DNA of 64,000 nt from JAFGBI01 sp964480725 (GTDB lineage: Bacteria; Myxococcota_A; Polyangia; Polyangiales; Polyangiaceae): assembly GCA_964480725.1 (NCBI GenBank), contig CAYZQO010000030.1, positions 6,919-70,918 of the forward strand, read 5' to 3'. Below are positions 1 to 10,296 of the stretch, in pieces; the stretch's first letter is position 1; each line of letters opens with the position of its first letter. A model generated the notes under the pieces. It was given only the letters and a program-made list of their open reading frames with translations. It searched no databases and was not told the DNA's origin. The position numbers and the translations under genes are program-made.

Positions 1-987
1 CCTGCCCGCGAGCTCCCACTCCTTGAGACGGTACTGGATCGTGCGTGGGCTGATGCCGAGGATGGACGCCGCCCGCGTGGTCGAGCCCCCGACGGACCGG
101 AGCGTCTCCAGGATGGCGTGTCGCTCGATCTCGGCCATCGTGGCGCCGGGGATCATCAGGCGCAGCGCCTCGCCCCGGGGCACCGCGCTCGCGATGGGCA
201 AGTCGGCGACGTCGAGCCGGGGGCCCTCGGCGAACACGAACGCCTGCTCCACACAGTTGTTGAGCTCGCGCACGTTCCCCGGCCACTGATAGGCGAGCAG
301 CGCCGCCTTGGCCGCGTCGGTGAACCCCTCCACCTGAACCTCGTTCTCCGCCGCGAGGCCACGGAGGAAGTGCTCGGCGAGGAGCAGGATGTCGCTCGGC
401 CGCGCGCGCAGCGGCGGCACGGTCAGCGTCACGACGCCGAGGCGATAGTAGAGGTCCTCACGGAAGCGCCCGCTCTCAACCAGCGCGCGAAGATCTTTGT
501 TGGAAGCGGCGAGCACCCGCACGTCGACGCGAACGCTCTCGTTGCTGCCCACCCGCTCGAATTCCCGATCCTGCAGGAACCGGAGCAGCTTGACCTGCAT
601 CGCCAGCGGGATCTCGCTGACCTCATCGAGGAATAGCGTGCCCCCGTCCGCCTGCTTGAACCGCCCTTCGCGACGCTGGAGTGCACCGGTGAAGGCCCCG
701 CGCTCGTGCCCGAAGAGCTCCGACTCGAGGACGGAGTCCGAGAGGGCCGCGCAGTTGAGCCGGACCAATGGGCCTTCGCGGCGTTTCGAGTGCTGGTGGA
801 CCGCGGCGGCGATCAGCTCCTTGCCCGTGCCACTTTCGCCCTGGATGAGGACCGTCGAGCGAGTCTGGGCGACCTGCACGACGCGCTTGAGCAGCTGCTG
901 CATCACCGGGTGGGTACCGACGATGCCCAGCGGGAGCGTCAGCCCTACGATGGGAGCGACGGTGGCCACCAGCGGCGCGACGGACAT
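1..987 (-). CDS. Sigma-54-dependent Fis-family activator, C-terminus off the edge
   Basis: Bacterial enhancer-binding protein that would remodel sigma-54 RNA polymerase using ATP. Reading leftward from the ATG at 987, the AAA+ domain shows a Walker A (GESGTGKE), the sigma-54 contact loop (RGAFTGA, near 690-705), a Walker B (GGTLFLDEVSEIP) and an arginine-rich sensor region. A Fis-type helix-turn-helix (TRAASILGISPRTIQYRLK) sits at 20-90. The last residues run off base 1. The frame stays open upstream to a TGA at 1213-1215, so a GTG at 1170 would add a 61-residue Pro/Ser-rich tail; the start is therefore uncertain. In either case there is no room for a receiver, GAF or FHA domain, so control must come from a separate protein or from expression level. 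Family is certain; target genes are unknown. Confidence 0.93.
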   Translation of the reverse strand, partial: MSVAPLVATVAPIVGLTLPLGIVGTHPVMQQLLKRVVQVAQTRSTVLIQGESGTGKELIAAAVHQHSKRREGPLVRLNCAALSDSVLESELFGHERGAFTGALQRREGRFKQADGGTLFLDEVSEIPLAMQVKLLRFLQDREFERVGSNESVRVDVRVLAASNKDLRALVESGRFREDLYYRLGVVTLTVPPLRARPSDILLLAEHFLRGLAAENEVQVEGFTDAAKAALLAYQWPGNVRELNNCVEQAFVFAEGPRLDVADLPIASAVPRGEALRLMIPGATMAEIERHAILETLRSVGGSTTRAASILGISPRTIQYRLKEWELAGR

Positions 988-1404
988 GGCGCGCGAAGCA
1001 TGCCCACTCAGGCGGACCGGGTCGATGGTTCCTGACGGCGAGCGCCCCGGGGTGGCCGGTTCAGCGCTTTCGCCCGGGCTCGTCGGGGGCGCGGGTCGGC
1101 TCGGGGTCGGTCCCGCCAGGGGACGCGAAGGGTCCGCTCGGCTCCGGGGAGCGAGCGGGCGCCATGGCACCCGACGGCACCGACTGGACGCGGGGTCGCC
1201 ATCGGTAGAGCGTCACCATGCGCGTGAAACGGGGATCCATCGTTCGAGCTATCGGGTCGTAGCGACGAGCAACGTGGAGTCATTAGACCACAATCCACTC
1301 GCCGTGACGAGCGCCGCACCCAGGTGTCCACTCGTCCTACATGCAACCACCCTAACGCACTCGCTCGCGATCGAGGGCACCGACTCTCGGCATCGCGTTT
1401 TCGC
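988..1404. other. Spacer between the sigma-54 activator and truC
   Basis: Both flanking genes point left, so this 417-bp spacer should carry the promoter of the activator. If the GTG at 1170 is used, the coding part extends into it. I see no convincing sigma-54 or sigma-70 site and no terminator with a T-run. Confidence 0.4.
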
Positions 1405-2127
1405 TCATGAGGGGAGGGGCAGCGCCGGGACCTCGAGGCCCATCGCGGCGAGCGGGGCGGAGAGATCGTCGGGCAGCGGCGCCGTGAATCGGAGCGGCTC
1501 GCCGGTGCTCGGGTGCGACAACTCCAGCCCGACGGCGTGCAGCGCGAGACGGAAGAGGCCGTGCTCCGCGCGATGCCGGCGGTTCAGCTCGCCCTTGCCG
1601 TAACGGACGTCGCCGAGCAGGGGGTGGCTCGCGTGCTTGAGGTGACGCCGGACCTGATGCGTGCGCCCTTCGTGCGGTAGGACCAGGACCAGGCTGGCGC
1701 GCTCGCGCGGCGAGACGGACAGACGGATCACCCGCGAGGACGCGGGCCGGGCCGGTAGGTCCGGGGCCGAGCGGAGGGGGTGATCCACCACGAAGTCCTC
1801 CGCCGGAACGCCGCGCACTACAGCAAGGTAGGATTTTTTCACCCTGCCGGCGGCGAAGTCCCTGGCGGCAGCGGCGAGGGTCGACCGATCCAGGGCGAAC
1901 AGCAGCACCCCGCTGGCCCCTCGGTCGAGGCGGTGCACCGGGTGGACGTGCGCGCCCACGAGGTCGCGCACCACCTGCAGCGCCCAGGGGCCTGCCTCCG
2001 ACCAGCCACGGTGCACAGCCATCCCGGATGGCTTGTTCACTGCGACCAGCCAGGCGTCGCGAAACAGCACCTCGGGACGCTCCCCTGCCCCGCCTGGACG
2101 CTGTCCCGCCTGGCTCATGGCGCCCAA
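1405..2127 (-). CDS. truC: tRNA pseudouridine synthase C (RluA superfamily)
   Basis: Converts U65 of tRNA to pseudouridine if it keeps the activity of the E. coli enzyme. The 240-residue protein has the family active-site motif around residue 68 (VHPVHRLDRGASGVLLF; the Asp is catalytic). It also has an early NKPSGMAVHRGW block and a C-terminal block (HLKHASHPLLGDVRYGKG, then NRRHRAEHGLFRLALHA) that match TruC rather than RluA or RluD. There is no S4 domain, as expected for TruC. It is transcribed leftward and divergently from the membrane protein at 2233, with about 105 bp between the starts. An internal ATG at codon 4 is an equally good start. Confidence 0.9.
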   Translation of the reverse strand: MGAMSQAGQRPGGAGERPEVLFRDAWLVAVNKPSGMAVHRGWSEAGPWALQVVRDLVGAHVHPVHRLDRGASGVLLFALDRSTLAAAARDFAAGRVKKSYLAVVRGVPAEDFVVDHPLRSAPDLPARPASSRVIRLSVSPRERASLVLVLPHEGRTHQVRRHLKHASHPLLGDVRYGKGELNRRHRAEHGLFRLALHAVGLELSHPSTGEPLRFTAPLPDDLSAPLAAMGLEVPALPLPS

Positions 2128-2232
2128 TAGACAACGAAAGGACCGCTCGTGCCAGACACGGGCCGGCCTCCACGGCGCCGGTGCGCGCCCGGCCGCCCCT
2201 GATCCCGACGCGGTGGTAACGTCGGTCGGCGC

Positions 2233-3096
2233 GTGACGACGAACGACCCCGAGAGCACGACCGCGCTCGCGCGCCCGGGGTCCAACCCGCCGCTACCGGA
2301 CCGGATCTCATCCCGCCGGCTCACCCTGTACGCGGTCCTGGTCGCGGCTGCGGGGTTCGTGCCGGTTCCGATCGTGGACGACCTGCTCCCGCGGCGGCTC
2401 TTGCGCCACATGGTGTTGGCCACGCTTCGCTCCGCGCGCCGGACCTACCCCGTGCGCGCCGTCGCGCCGCTCTATGAGGAGAGCGGCTGCCTCAGCCGCA
2501 TCGTGGAGCTCCTCGTCTACCTCCCGCTCAAGCTCTTGCTCTACCCGATCCGAAAGATCGTGAAGGTCGTCCAGGCGGTACGGGGCCTGTCCCAACGCAC
2601 CGCGTCCACCTACCTGCTCGGCCACTCCATCGCGCGCGCTCTCGCCGGCGGGTGGCTCTCCGAGGGGGAGCCGCCCGAACGGTTGGCGCAGCAGGCAGCG
2701 CTGATCCGGACAGCCTTCGACCAGACGCTGAAGCGGGTCAGCCCCATGGTCTTCAGTCGGTCAGTGTCGGCGGTGCTCACGGGCCTGCGGGGCCTGGGGC
2801 GCGGGGCCTACCGCGCCGCGCGCGCCCTGCTCCGGCGACGGGTCGGGGCGGGCGCGACACCGGACGGGCCCGCAGTGCCCGACGGCCCCGTCGGCGCCGC
2901 CGTGGAGGGGATCCAGGCCGAGCTCGACTCGCCCACGGTCGCCGGGTACCTCACCGAGTTCGATCGCGAGTTCGACCGGACGCTCGAGGGCCTCGCGAGA
3001 CCGGGGGGGACGGCTCCAGGCCCCACGGCGGCGGAGAGCGACGCTCCCCCGGGCGCAGCGCCCGGAGCCGCGCCTCACCGCGCCACCGTCACCTGA
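2233..3096 (+). CDS. Conserved hypothetical membrane-associated protein
   Basis: 287 residues from a GTG start. I do not recognise the family. Residues about 29-50 form a hydrophobic stretch (LTLYAVLVAAAGFVPVPIVDD), followed by a basic segment and a second amphipathic or hydrophobic stretch (VELLVYLPLKLLLYPIRKIVKVV, about 91-113). The middle is helical and the C-terminus is rich in Pro, Gly and Ala, probably disordered. The 3' end overlaps the 3' end of the convergent macroglobulin gene by 22 bp. The PVPIVDD turn between hydrophobic helices suggests a monotopic or two-pass inner-membrane protein; the function is unknown. Confidence 0.7.
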   Translation: MTTNDPESTTALARPGSNPPLPDRISSRRLTLYAVLVAAAGFVPVPIVDDLLPRRLLRHMVLATLRSARRTYPVRAVAPLYEESGCLSRIVELLVYLPLKLLLYPIRKIVKVVQAVRGLSQRTASTYLLGHSIARALAGGWLSEGEPPERLAQQAALIRTAFDQTLKRVSPMVFSRSVSAVLTGLRGLGRGAYRAARALLRRRVGAGATPDGPAVPDGPVGAAVEGIQAELDSPTVAGYLTEFDREFDRTLEGLARPGGTAPGPTAAESDAPPGAAPGAAPHRATVT

Positions 3097-6000
3097 CCGA
3101 GGCCGGTGCGGGCGTCCTGACCGGGCTGGTACATCGACTCCACGGTCGCCGCCGGCCAGACGAACTCCCCCGACCGCGAGACCCGCGCGAGGTACTCGGC
3201 CTGGGTCGTCCCGCCGGAGAGGTGGTGCGCGAAGAAGCTCACGCGCTCGTCCCGCACCTCGCTCGACGCCCACTCCCAGCGCTCCTTGGCGCTCACCCGC
3301 TGCTGCTCGGTGGCGAGGCGGGCGTTGACCGCCTCGAACCCCGCGGGGAGTCGGTCGGTGACAGCGACCTGGCGCCGCGCGTCGGGGGTGTCGATGGTGA
3401 GCTGCACCCGGAGCAGCTGGCCCACGGTCGGTTGTGTCACCGGCGCGCCCGACACGGCGTCGAACACGGCGCGCTCGATCCCGTAGCCCCGGGAGCGTGC
3501 GCCCTGGCTGCGAGCCAGGGGGACGTAGCGCAGGCTCACCAGATGCTCGAAGCGAGCGCCCGGCGGCGGGACGATGCGGAGCGTCGCCGAGCTCCCCGGC
3601 GCCGGGAGCGCGTCGGCGCCGAGCACGACCCGGCCGACGCTCGACGCACTGTCGAGCTTGACCCGGGCCCGCACCGTGCCGTCGAGGGAGGCCACGACCT
3701 CGCCGCGACTGGATGCCGGCGGCGCCGCGGCGACGAGGTCCCCGACGGCGAGCACGGCGAGGAGGTTGTCGTAGGTGGAGCCCCAGGTGCCGTCACCGAG
3801 CCGCGCGTCGATGACACCGCGCACCAGCGCCTCGGCGTCCGCAGCGCGCCCAGCGACCACCAGCGCGTGCGCCGCTAGCGCGGTCGCCTCGAGCGCCGAG
3901 CTCGTGCCGAGCCCGCCTCCCGAGCTCCGCTCCGGAATGCTGGCGCGGCCGTTCGTCCCCTGCCGCGCCGCCTGCAGATCCCCCAGAATCGCGGCCAGAC
4001 TGGCGGTGCCATCCCCCTCTCGCGCCCGGTAGGCCAGCCCTGCCGCCACGAACGCCTCGTCGGCGCGCGTCAGCTCGGCCGGCTTCGACGCCAGCCGCTC
4101 GAGCAGGCCCCCGTCGTCGGCGCCGGCCCGGGCGAGGACGTACCCCGCGAACGGATCAGCACGCAGCGAGAAGTAGCCGTGCATCGGCTCGCCGCGGCGA
4201 ACGCCGTCCGCGAGGTAGCGAACCCCCCGCGCCAAGCGCGGGGCGGAGACGGGGTAACCGTGATCCTTCGCCACGAGCCACCCGAAGACGACGTATGCCG
4301 TGATGAACGGATCGGCCTCCGAACCCACCCAGAGCCCGAAGCCGCCGTCGTCGGTCTGGTGCTGCTCGAGCTCGGCGATGGTGTCCTCGAGCCGCGCCCG
4401 GTGTCGGCGCGGATCGAACCCGCGGATCCCGAGCGCTTCGATGAGATCGCCCAGCACCACCAGGGGGATGAGCCGAGAGGTCTTCTGCTCGGCGCACCCG
4501 TACGGATACTCCAGCAGCGACTCGATCCCGGGCGCCAGCGAGGCGAGCAGCGACGGGGAGGTCACCAGCTCGATCGCAGCCGAGCCGGGGCGTGCGTCGG
4601 CGGGCACCGCGACCTCCGCCACCACCTCGCCGGCGAGCTCCCCCTCGGAGAGCACCCTGCGCTCGACGCGGGCTGGGTCGTGAACCGGCAACGTGAGCGC
4701 GAGGGCGTCGCGCGCGCCGCCGCCCGTCACCTCGGTGCGGAGTTTGAGCGAGCCCGGGGCACCGACCGTCAACGGGAAGCGGACGGGCACCGAGGCCCCG
4801 TCGGCCACGCTGAGCTCCCGGACCGCGGCGCCGAGGATCCGACCCCCCTCCGCGGCCAGGCGAACCGTGACCGTGGCGGTGGAGCCGGTGTGGTTGTGCA
4901 CGAGGAAGCCCGCGTCGAACAGATCCCCCTCGGTCGCGAATCTCGGCAGCGCCGGGGTCACCTGGAGCGGCTTGGACGCGGTCACCGAGGACTCGCCGCG
5001 ACCAAACCGTTCACCGGCGTCCGCAGCCACGGCCATGACCCGCCAGCGGGTGACGTTGTCGGGCAGATCGAAGCGCACCGTGGCCTCGCCGCGCCCATCA
5101 GTCACCACTCCGCGCGAGAAGAATGCGGTACTGAGGAAGCGCGAGCGGAGCGCCGTCCCCTCGCCGCCCCCGTCACCACCGCCGTCCTCCCATAGCTCGG
5201 GATCGTAGCTGGTCCAGCGCAGCAGGTTGCTCGCGGTGGAGACGTCGAGCTCGTGGCGCGCGTAGACGGGCGCGAAGGGATCCGGCGTGCGGTATCCGGT
5301 CAGCATCAGCACCCCCTCGTCCGCGGCCCAGAGGGTGACCTCTGCGCGCGCCGGTTTGCCGGCGTGGTCACGCACGCGCACCTTCACGCTGGCCGACTCG
5401 CCGGGTTCGAGCTGGGGCGAGGCCGGCTCCACCGTCACATCGAGGCGGCGCGCCTCGGGGCTCACCGACAGCTCCGCGTACCCGACGCGGAGGGGGGACC
5501 CACTCGCGGGCGAGGCGCCGGCCGCGTCGCGCGGCACCAGGGCCAGGCCGACGAAGACGTTGGGGAGGTAGCGATCGAGGACGGGCACCTCGAGCGGGGC
5601 GTCGCCGCCCCCGAGGTCCACTACCCGCGCCGACAGGACCCCGCCACGTTCCACCGTGAGCAGGCCGGTCGCCGTGCGGTAGGGGAGAGCGGCGTGGACG
5701 CGCGCCACGTCGCCGGGGGCGTAGCCGTCGCGATCGAGACGGAGCTCGACGCGAGGATGATTCTCGACGGCGGCCGAGCCCCCGTCACCCCAGGCCCATA
5801 CGCGCGCCGCGGACACGGCGGGGGAACCGGCCGCCCGCACCCGCACCTCGTAGTCGCCACCGCCCGGCAGGTCGAAATGGACCGCGATGGGGCGGTCGCT
5901 CGTGTTGACCGTCCGCCGCGCGACCACGGTCTGCTCGCGGCTCGTCCGGTAGCGGACGCCGTGCGGCCCCGGCTCGGCCACGGAGTTGTACCACCGCCGC

Positions 6001-7970
6001 TCGAGCTCGAGCTCGAGCGTTTGGCCCGGACGCGGGCGTCCGCGGCGGTCCAGCGCGACCACGCGCAGGTCCCAGCCCTCGCGCGGCGCGACGACCCAGC
6101 GGTCCGAGGCGACACCGACGAAGCTCTCGGTGCGGTCCAGGCGCTGCACGGTGCGCGCCGTGGTCGTGTCGTCGGCGGCGTCCGTCACCGTCGCCTCCAC
6201 CACCAAATCGATCGCCTGCGCGTCGTCATCGTCCCCGGGCAGGGCCGCGCGCGGGATCCGGATGACCGTACGGCCGTGGGCGTCCAGCGCGGCCGTCCCC
6301 TCCGTCAGGTGCTGCGGGTACGAGTAGTAGTGGTCCTGGGGCCCAGCGAAGCCGAAGGCCTCGTAGCCCGGGAACCCGACGTGACGGTGCCGCCAGGACA
6401 CGGTCCACGCCGCCTTGCCGCCGGTCACCGGCGCGCCGTAGAGGTAACGGGCCTCCACCGGGATCACAACTTCGTCGCCCACCAGATCGGCGTCGCTCGC
6501 GGTCGGCAGGAGCACTTCGAAGGAGGCGGCGCGATACTCCCCCACCTCGAAGGCGTGGTGGAAGCTGACCCCACCCTTGCTGAGCTCCAGCGAGTGTCCG
6601 CCGAGCGCGCCGACGCGCGGGAGCGCCAGCTCGAAGCGCGCGGTGCCGAACGCGGTGAGGGATGCGGTGCGCCGCGCGAGCTCCATCCCGTCCGGGTCCC
6701 GGAGCGTGACCTCGACGTTGCCGGACGGAGCGGCGAGACGACCGTCGGCGAGCCGCTGGCGCAGCACGGCGAGGACGTGCACGGGCTCGCCGGGCCGGTA
6801 GATCCCGCGCTCCGTGGTGACCATGCCGCGGAGGCCCTCCTGCCCCGAGTAGTAGTTGTAAGGCAGGTCGAAGTTCCACGGCTCCACGCCGTCCGTGAAC
6901 TCGGCCGCGGCGAAGACGGTCTGCCCCCCGGCCTGTACGGAAGCGACGAGCGGTCCCGCGTCACCGGAGCCCCGCAGCCGCGCGCGCGGTGGCAACCGCG
7001 CCAGCCCGTCCGCGCCGGTGGTGCCGGCGTGACGCGGCCGAGTGCCGTCGAGGAGGCTGACGTTGGCCCCGGCGACGGGTCGGCCAGTGCTGGTGTCGGT
7101 CACCCAGACCAGCCCACCGTCCCTTCCGACCTTGAGCAGCGCGCCGAGCGTGCCCCGCTGATAGAGCCCGACCCGTGTCCCTGCGCCCTTGGCCGATAGC
7201 AGCACCAGGACGACCTTCGCTCTGCTCCCCGCGAACGGGTCGAGCTCGAAGGCGCCGTCCTCCGGCAGACCGTCGACGTCGATCTCGATCCGGCGGGCAC
7301 GGGCCTGCATCGCGGCGGGCAGCTTCAAGAAGGGGTTGGCGTCGGGGTAGTGGTACCCCACGAACGCCATCGCGGGCGCGATCTCCGCCGCCTTCACCTC
7401 GACGAGGTGCACCTCGGCGCGCTCGACGTGGACCAGGCGCATCGGGATCTTCCCCTGCGGCGGGAGCACGGTTTCGCGAGTGGGCATGCGCACGACCGGG
7501 TAGCCACCGCCGGTGCGGAAGGTGAAGCGGCTGGGCTCGACGAGGCACTCACGCGTCGGCGCGCAGAAGCCACCATCGAGCGTGACGGTGTAGTGCGTCT
7601 GGGGTGACAACACGCCGCGGAGGCGCACGCGCCGCCGAACACCGGGCGAATCGGGGATGAGGGTCACGTAGGGCTCCACGACGATCGCGTTGGACAGATC
7701 CGTCGCGTCGACGGGGACCGAGAAGAGCAGCTCGAGCTCGGTCGCGGCGGGCTCGCACCGAGCGCAGGTGGGCGCGGCGTCGAGCACCGCGAGCGGCGCC
7801 GGCCCCGCGCCATCGCTGGCCGAGGGTGCCGGGGCCGCGCCCGGATCGGCGGTGTCCCCCCACGAGGTCCCAAGAGCCGTCACCTGCGAGACGACAAACA
7901 GCGCGATCACCAGGAGTCCGCGAGCCGAGGCGCGCACGCGTGTGGATCTCGATTTCTTGTTCGGCGTCAT
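3075..7970 (-). CDS. Bacterial alpha-2-macroglobulin (thioester protease trap)
   Basis: Periplasmic protease-trapping protein of about 1631 residues, in the range of the YfhM-type family. The chosen ATG at 7970 gives a basic N-terminus and a signal peptide (about residues 19-35, GLLVIALFVVSQVTALG). No lipobox cysteine is visible, so it may be secreted to the periplasm rather than lipidated. MG-type beta domains fill the first two thirds. The thioester motif YPYGCAEQ lies near residue 1157 (4490-4510), followed by the alpha-helical toroid and a C-terminal receptor-like domain. GGAGG lies 5-10 bases before the ATG, inside the end of pbpC, and only one base separates the two genes, so they are translationally coupled. 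Known biology: the macroglobulin works with PBP1C, trapping proteases that cross a damaged outer membrane while PBP1C repairs the wall. Confidence 0.95.
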   Translation of the reverse strand: MTPNKKSRSTRVRASARGLLVIALFVVSQVTALGTSWGDTADPGAAPAPSASDGAGPAPLAVLDAAPTCARCEPAATELELLFSVPVDATDLSNAIVVEPYVTLIPDSPGVRRRVRLRGVLSPQTHYTVTLDGGFCAPTRECLVEPSRFTFRTGGGYPVVRMPTRETVLPPQGKIPMRLVHVERAEVHLVEVKAAEIAPAMAFVGYHYPDANPFLKLPAAMQARARRIEIDVDGLPEDGAFELDPFAGSRAKVVLVLLSAKGAGTRVGLYQRGTLGALLKVGRDGGLVWVTDTSTGRPVAGANVSLLDGTRPRHAGTTGADGLARLPPRARLRGSGDAGPLVASVQAGGQTVFAAAEFTDGVEPWNFDLPYNYYSGQEGLRGMVTTERGIYRPGEPVHVLAVLRQRLADGRLAAPSGNVEVTLRDPDGMELARRTASLTAFGTARFELALPRVGALGGHSLELSKGGVSFHHAFEVGEYRAASFEVLLPTASDADLVGDEVVIPVEARYLYGAPVTGGKAAWTVSWRHRHVGFPGYEAFGFAGPQDHYYSYPQHLTEGTAALDAHGRTVIRIPRAALPGDDDDAQAIDLVVEATVTDAADDTTTARTVQRLDRTESFVGVASDRWVVAPREGWDLRVVALDRRGRPRPGQTLELELERRWYNSVAEPGPHGVRYRTSREQTVVARRTVNTSDRPIAVHFDLPGGGDYEVRVRAAGSPAVSAARVWAWGDGGSAAVENHPRVELRLDRDGYAPGDVARVHAALPYRTATGLLTVERGGVLSARVVDLGGGDAPLEVPVLDRYLPNVFVGLALVPRDAAGASPASGSPLRVGYAELSVSPEARRLDVTVEPASPQLEPGESASVKVRVRDHAGKPARAEVTLWAADEGVLMLTGYRTPDPFAPVYARHELDVSTASNLLRWTSYDPELWEDGGGDGGGEGTALRSRFLSTAFFSRGVVTDGRGEATVRFDLPDNVTRWRVMAVAADAGERFGRGESSVTASKPLQVTPALPRFATEGDLFDAGFLVHNHTGSTATVTVRLAAEGGRILGAAVRELSVADGASVPVRFPLTVGAPGSLKLRTEVTGGGARDALALTLPVHDPARVERRVLSEGELAGEVVAEVAVPADARPGSAAIELVTSPSLLASLAPGIESLLEYPYGCAEQKTSRLIPLVVLGDLIEALGIRGFDPRRHRARLEDTIAELEQHQTDDGGFGLWVGSEADPFITAYVVFGWLVAKDHGYPVSAPRLARGVRYLADGVRRGEPMHGYFSLRADPFAGYVLARAGADDGGLLERLASKPAELTRADEAFVAAGLAYRAREGDGTASLAAILGDLQAARQGTNGRASIPERSSGGGLGTSSALEATALAAHALVVAGRAADAEALVRGVIDARLGDGTWGSTYDNLLAVLAVGDLVAAAPPASSRGEVVASLDGTVRARVKLDSASSVGRVVLGADALPAPGSSATLRIVPPPGARFEHLVSLRYVPLARSQGARSRGYGIERAVFDAVSGAPVTQPTVGQLLRVQLTIDTPDARRQVAVTDRLPAGFEAVNARLATEQQRVSAKERWEWASSEVRDERVSFFAHHLSGGTTQAEYLARVSRSGEFVWPAATVESMYQPGQDARTGLGQVTVAR

Positions 7971-7971
7971 C

Positions 7972-10242
7972 TCATCCCTCCACCTGCAGTTCGACCTCGT
8001 CCGCGACCGCGGGATCGTCCACGGCCTCGACCCGGATGCGGTGGTGCCCGCGAGCGAGCGTCCAGTGCACCACCTCGACGCCGAGCGCCTCGTCGAGGAC
8101 TTCGTCGTCCACCAGCCAACGCACGCGGCGGCGCTCCCCTTCCGCCACGGCGGCGCGCAGCGCAAGGCGCTGACGAGCCGGGTCGAGCAGCGGATCGACT
8201 AGGAAGCGCGCGCCGGCTGGGGGCGCGGTGATCGCGATCGACGCCGGCGAGCAGCCGAGCATCGCCCATGGCGCCCCCACGACGGACACCGCCGCCGCGG
8301 AAGAGGAGCTCCGCGCCGCGACCCACTCCAGTCGCCGTCTGGCGCAGGCCCCGGCAGCGGGGGACCCGTCGTCAGCGCAGACCTCTTGCCGCACCACGCC
8401 GGGCGGCGCCGCGAACGGCCGCGGCGGTCGACCGCGGTGGGCGCGCAGCATCGCCTCGCGGAAGAGCGGAGCCGCGCCGCGCATGGCGAGCAGACCGCGG
8501 AGCGGCCGCCCATCGAAGTTGCCGACCCAGACCCCGACCGTGAGCTCCGTCGTGTAGCCGATGGCCACGTTGTCGGTGAAACCCTGCGAGGTTCCGGTCT
8601 TGGCTGCCACGGGGAACGGGAGCTCCAGAGGCGTCTCCATCCCGAACTCGAGCCTCCTCGCCCGCGCGTCGGCGAGGGCATCGGTGACTAGAAACGCGGT
8701 CTCCGGCGCGAGCGCCCGGCGGCCACGGAGCCGAGGTTGCTCGGCGGCGAGTCGCCAGGGCAGGAACTCACCGCCGCGTGCCAGCGTGGCGTAGGCGTTG
8801 GTCAGCTCCACAAGCGAGACCGAAGCCCCGCCGAGGGCCAGGGAGAGCCCGTGGGGCGCCGCGGGGTCCAGGCGCTCCAGCCCGGCTTCGTGCAGCAGCG
8901 CGGCGAGGCGCTCGACGCCTACCTTCGCCGTGGTCTGAACGGCGGGGACGTTCAGTGAGCTCCCGAGGGCGTCGCGCAGCGCGACTGAGCCGAAGTAGTG
9001 CTCGCGCAGAGACCGCGGCTGATACCCCCGCCAGTGGCCGGGCCCGTCGAAGACCGGCGTCGACGGGTGCGCCCCATCCTCGAGCGCGAGGGCGTAGACG
9101 AAGGGCTTGAGCGTGGAGCCCGGCGCGCGCAGCGCCGTCGTCGCGTTGACGGCGCCCGCCACGGAGGCCTCGCCGTAGCGGCGCGATCCGACCATGGCGA
9201 GAACGTCGCCGGTCGCGTTCTCGATGACGACGATGCCCGCCTGTTCCGCGCCGGCGTCCGCGAGGGACGAAAGGTGCGCGCGCGCGCGCTGCTCGAGCGC
9301 CTCGGTCAGCTCGGTGTCGACGGTGAGCCGCACCTCCCCGGCGCCCGGCGGCAGGTGACCGTGAAGGGTCGCGTGATCGAGCGCATGCCGGGCCCGCGGC
9401 GCCCGAGGCGCCCGCGCGGTCGGCAGCGGCTCCGCGGCGGCCGCGGCGGCCGCAGCGGGGTCGACGAACCCGCGCGCGACCATCAGGCCGAGGACGTGGG
9501 CGCGGCGCGCGCGGGCGCGCTCCGGGTGCCGGATGGGGTCGTAGTGCGAGGGAGCGCGCGGCAGGATGGCCAACAGCGAGCCCTCCGCGAGATCGAGGTC
9601 TCGCGCCCGCTTGTCGAAATACCGCTCGGCCGCCGCCTCGACACCGGTCGTGCCGCGCCCGTAATCCGCGCGGTTGAGGTACTGAGCCAGGATCTCGTCC
9701 TTGGTCAGAGTCCGCTCGAGTCGCCAGGCGTCCCAGGCCTCGCGCAGCTTGCCCGCGAGGTTTCGCGGCTCGGGCGCCAGGTTCTTGGCGAGCTGCTGGG
9801 TGAGCGTCGAGCCGCCGTAGGCGAAGCGGCGGGCGCGCGCGTCGAGCCAGAGTGCCCGCGCGATCGCCAGCGGGTCGACGCCAGGGTGCCGACGGAACGC
9901 AGCGTCCTCGCCGGCCAGCGTGGCGAGCACGACCCAGGGCGACACCTCGGCGAGCGGCACCGGGCGCGCCACCGTGCCCCGTCCGCCGCGGCCGTCCCAC
10001 AGGATGCGACCGTCCCGATCGACCACCCGCGTCGAGCGCAGCCCCGCGTAGTCGAGCCGCTCTCGCGGGTAACGGGCGGAGCCCAACCCGAGCAGGATCA
10101 GCCCCAGCGCGATCCACGACGCCCGACGCGCAACCGTGCCCTTCTCGACCACGAGCGCGTGTTTGGCAAGGCTTGTGCCGCGCCCCCTCAGCGCTCCCCA
10201 CGCGCGTTTGTCAGCAGGACGTGCCCGGCGCGCGTGGTTCAC
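7972..10242 (-). CDS. pbpC: Penicillin-binding protein 1C
   Basis: Bifunctional peptidoglycan synthase of 756 residues. An N-terminal membrane helix (about residues 42-57, WIALGLILLGLG) is followed by a GT51 glycosyltransferase domain with the catalytic Glu in GEDAAFRRHPGVD and the GGSTLTQQLAKNL motif. The transpeptidase domain carries SxxK (APGSTLKPF), SxN (GSSLNVPA) and KTGTS. A short C-terminal beta domain like PBP1C_C follows. It is first in the operon with the macroglobulin gene one base downstream, the usual arrangement for this pair. The first 30 residues are basic and poorly conserved, so an internal start is possible. All catalytic residues are present. Confidence 0.95.
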   Translation of the reverse strand: MNHARRARPADKRAWGALRGRGTSLAKHALVVEKGTVARRASWIALGLILLGLGSARYPRERLDYAGLRSTRVVDRDGRILWDGRGGRGTVARPVPLAEVSPWVVLATLAGEDAAFRRHPGVDPLAIARALWLDARARRFAYGGSTLTQQLAKNLAPEPRNLAGKLREAWDAWRLERTLTKDEILAQYLNRADYGRGTTGVEAAAERYFDKRARDLDLAEGSLLAILPRAPSHYDPIRHPERARARRAHVLGLMVARGFVDPAAAAAAAAEPLPTARAPRAPRARHALDHATLHGHLPPGAGEVRLTVDTELTEALEQRARAHLSSLADAGAEQAGIVVIENATGDVLAMVGSRRYGEASVAGAVNATTALRAPGSTLKPFVYALALEDGAHPSTPVFDGPGHWRGYQPRSLREHYFGSVALRDALGSSLNVPAVQTTAKVGVERLAALLHEAGLERLDPAAPHGLSLALGGASVSLVELTNAYATLARGGEFLPWRLAAEQPRLRGRRALAPETAFLVTDALADARARRLEFGMETPLELPFPVAAKTGTSQGFTDNVAIGYTTELTVGVWVGNFDGRPLRGLLAMRGAAPLFREAMLRAHRGRPPRPFAAPPGVVRQEVCADDGSPAAGACARRRLEWVAARSSSSAAAVSVVGAPWAMLGCSPASIAITAPPAGARFLVDPLLDPARQRLALRAAVAEGERRRVRWLVDDEVLDEALGVEVVHWTLARGHHRIRVEAVDDPAVADEVELQVEG

Positions 10243-10296
10243 TCGCCACGGGGGCGTGGCCTCGAAGACACCGTGGGCGAGCCGGGCCGACCGGGC

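Noticed and set aside
5253..7199. Rightward open frame of 648 codons opposite the macroglobulin gene
   Set aside because: Antisense shadow caused by high GC; composition is Arg/Ala/Gly-rich with no domain, while the opposite strand has clear macroglobulin motifs.
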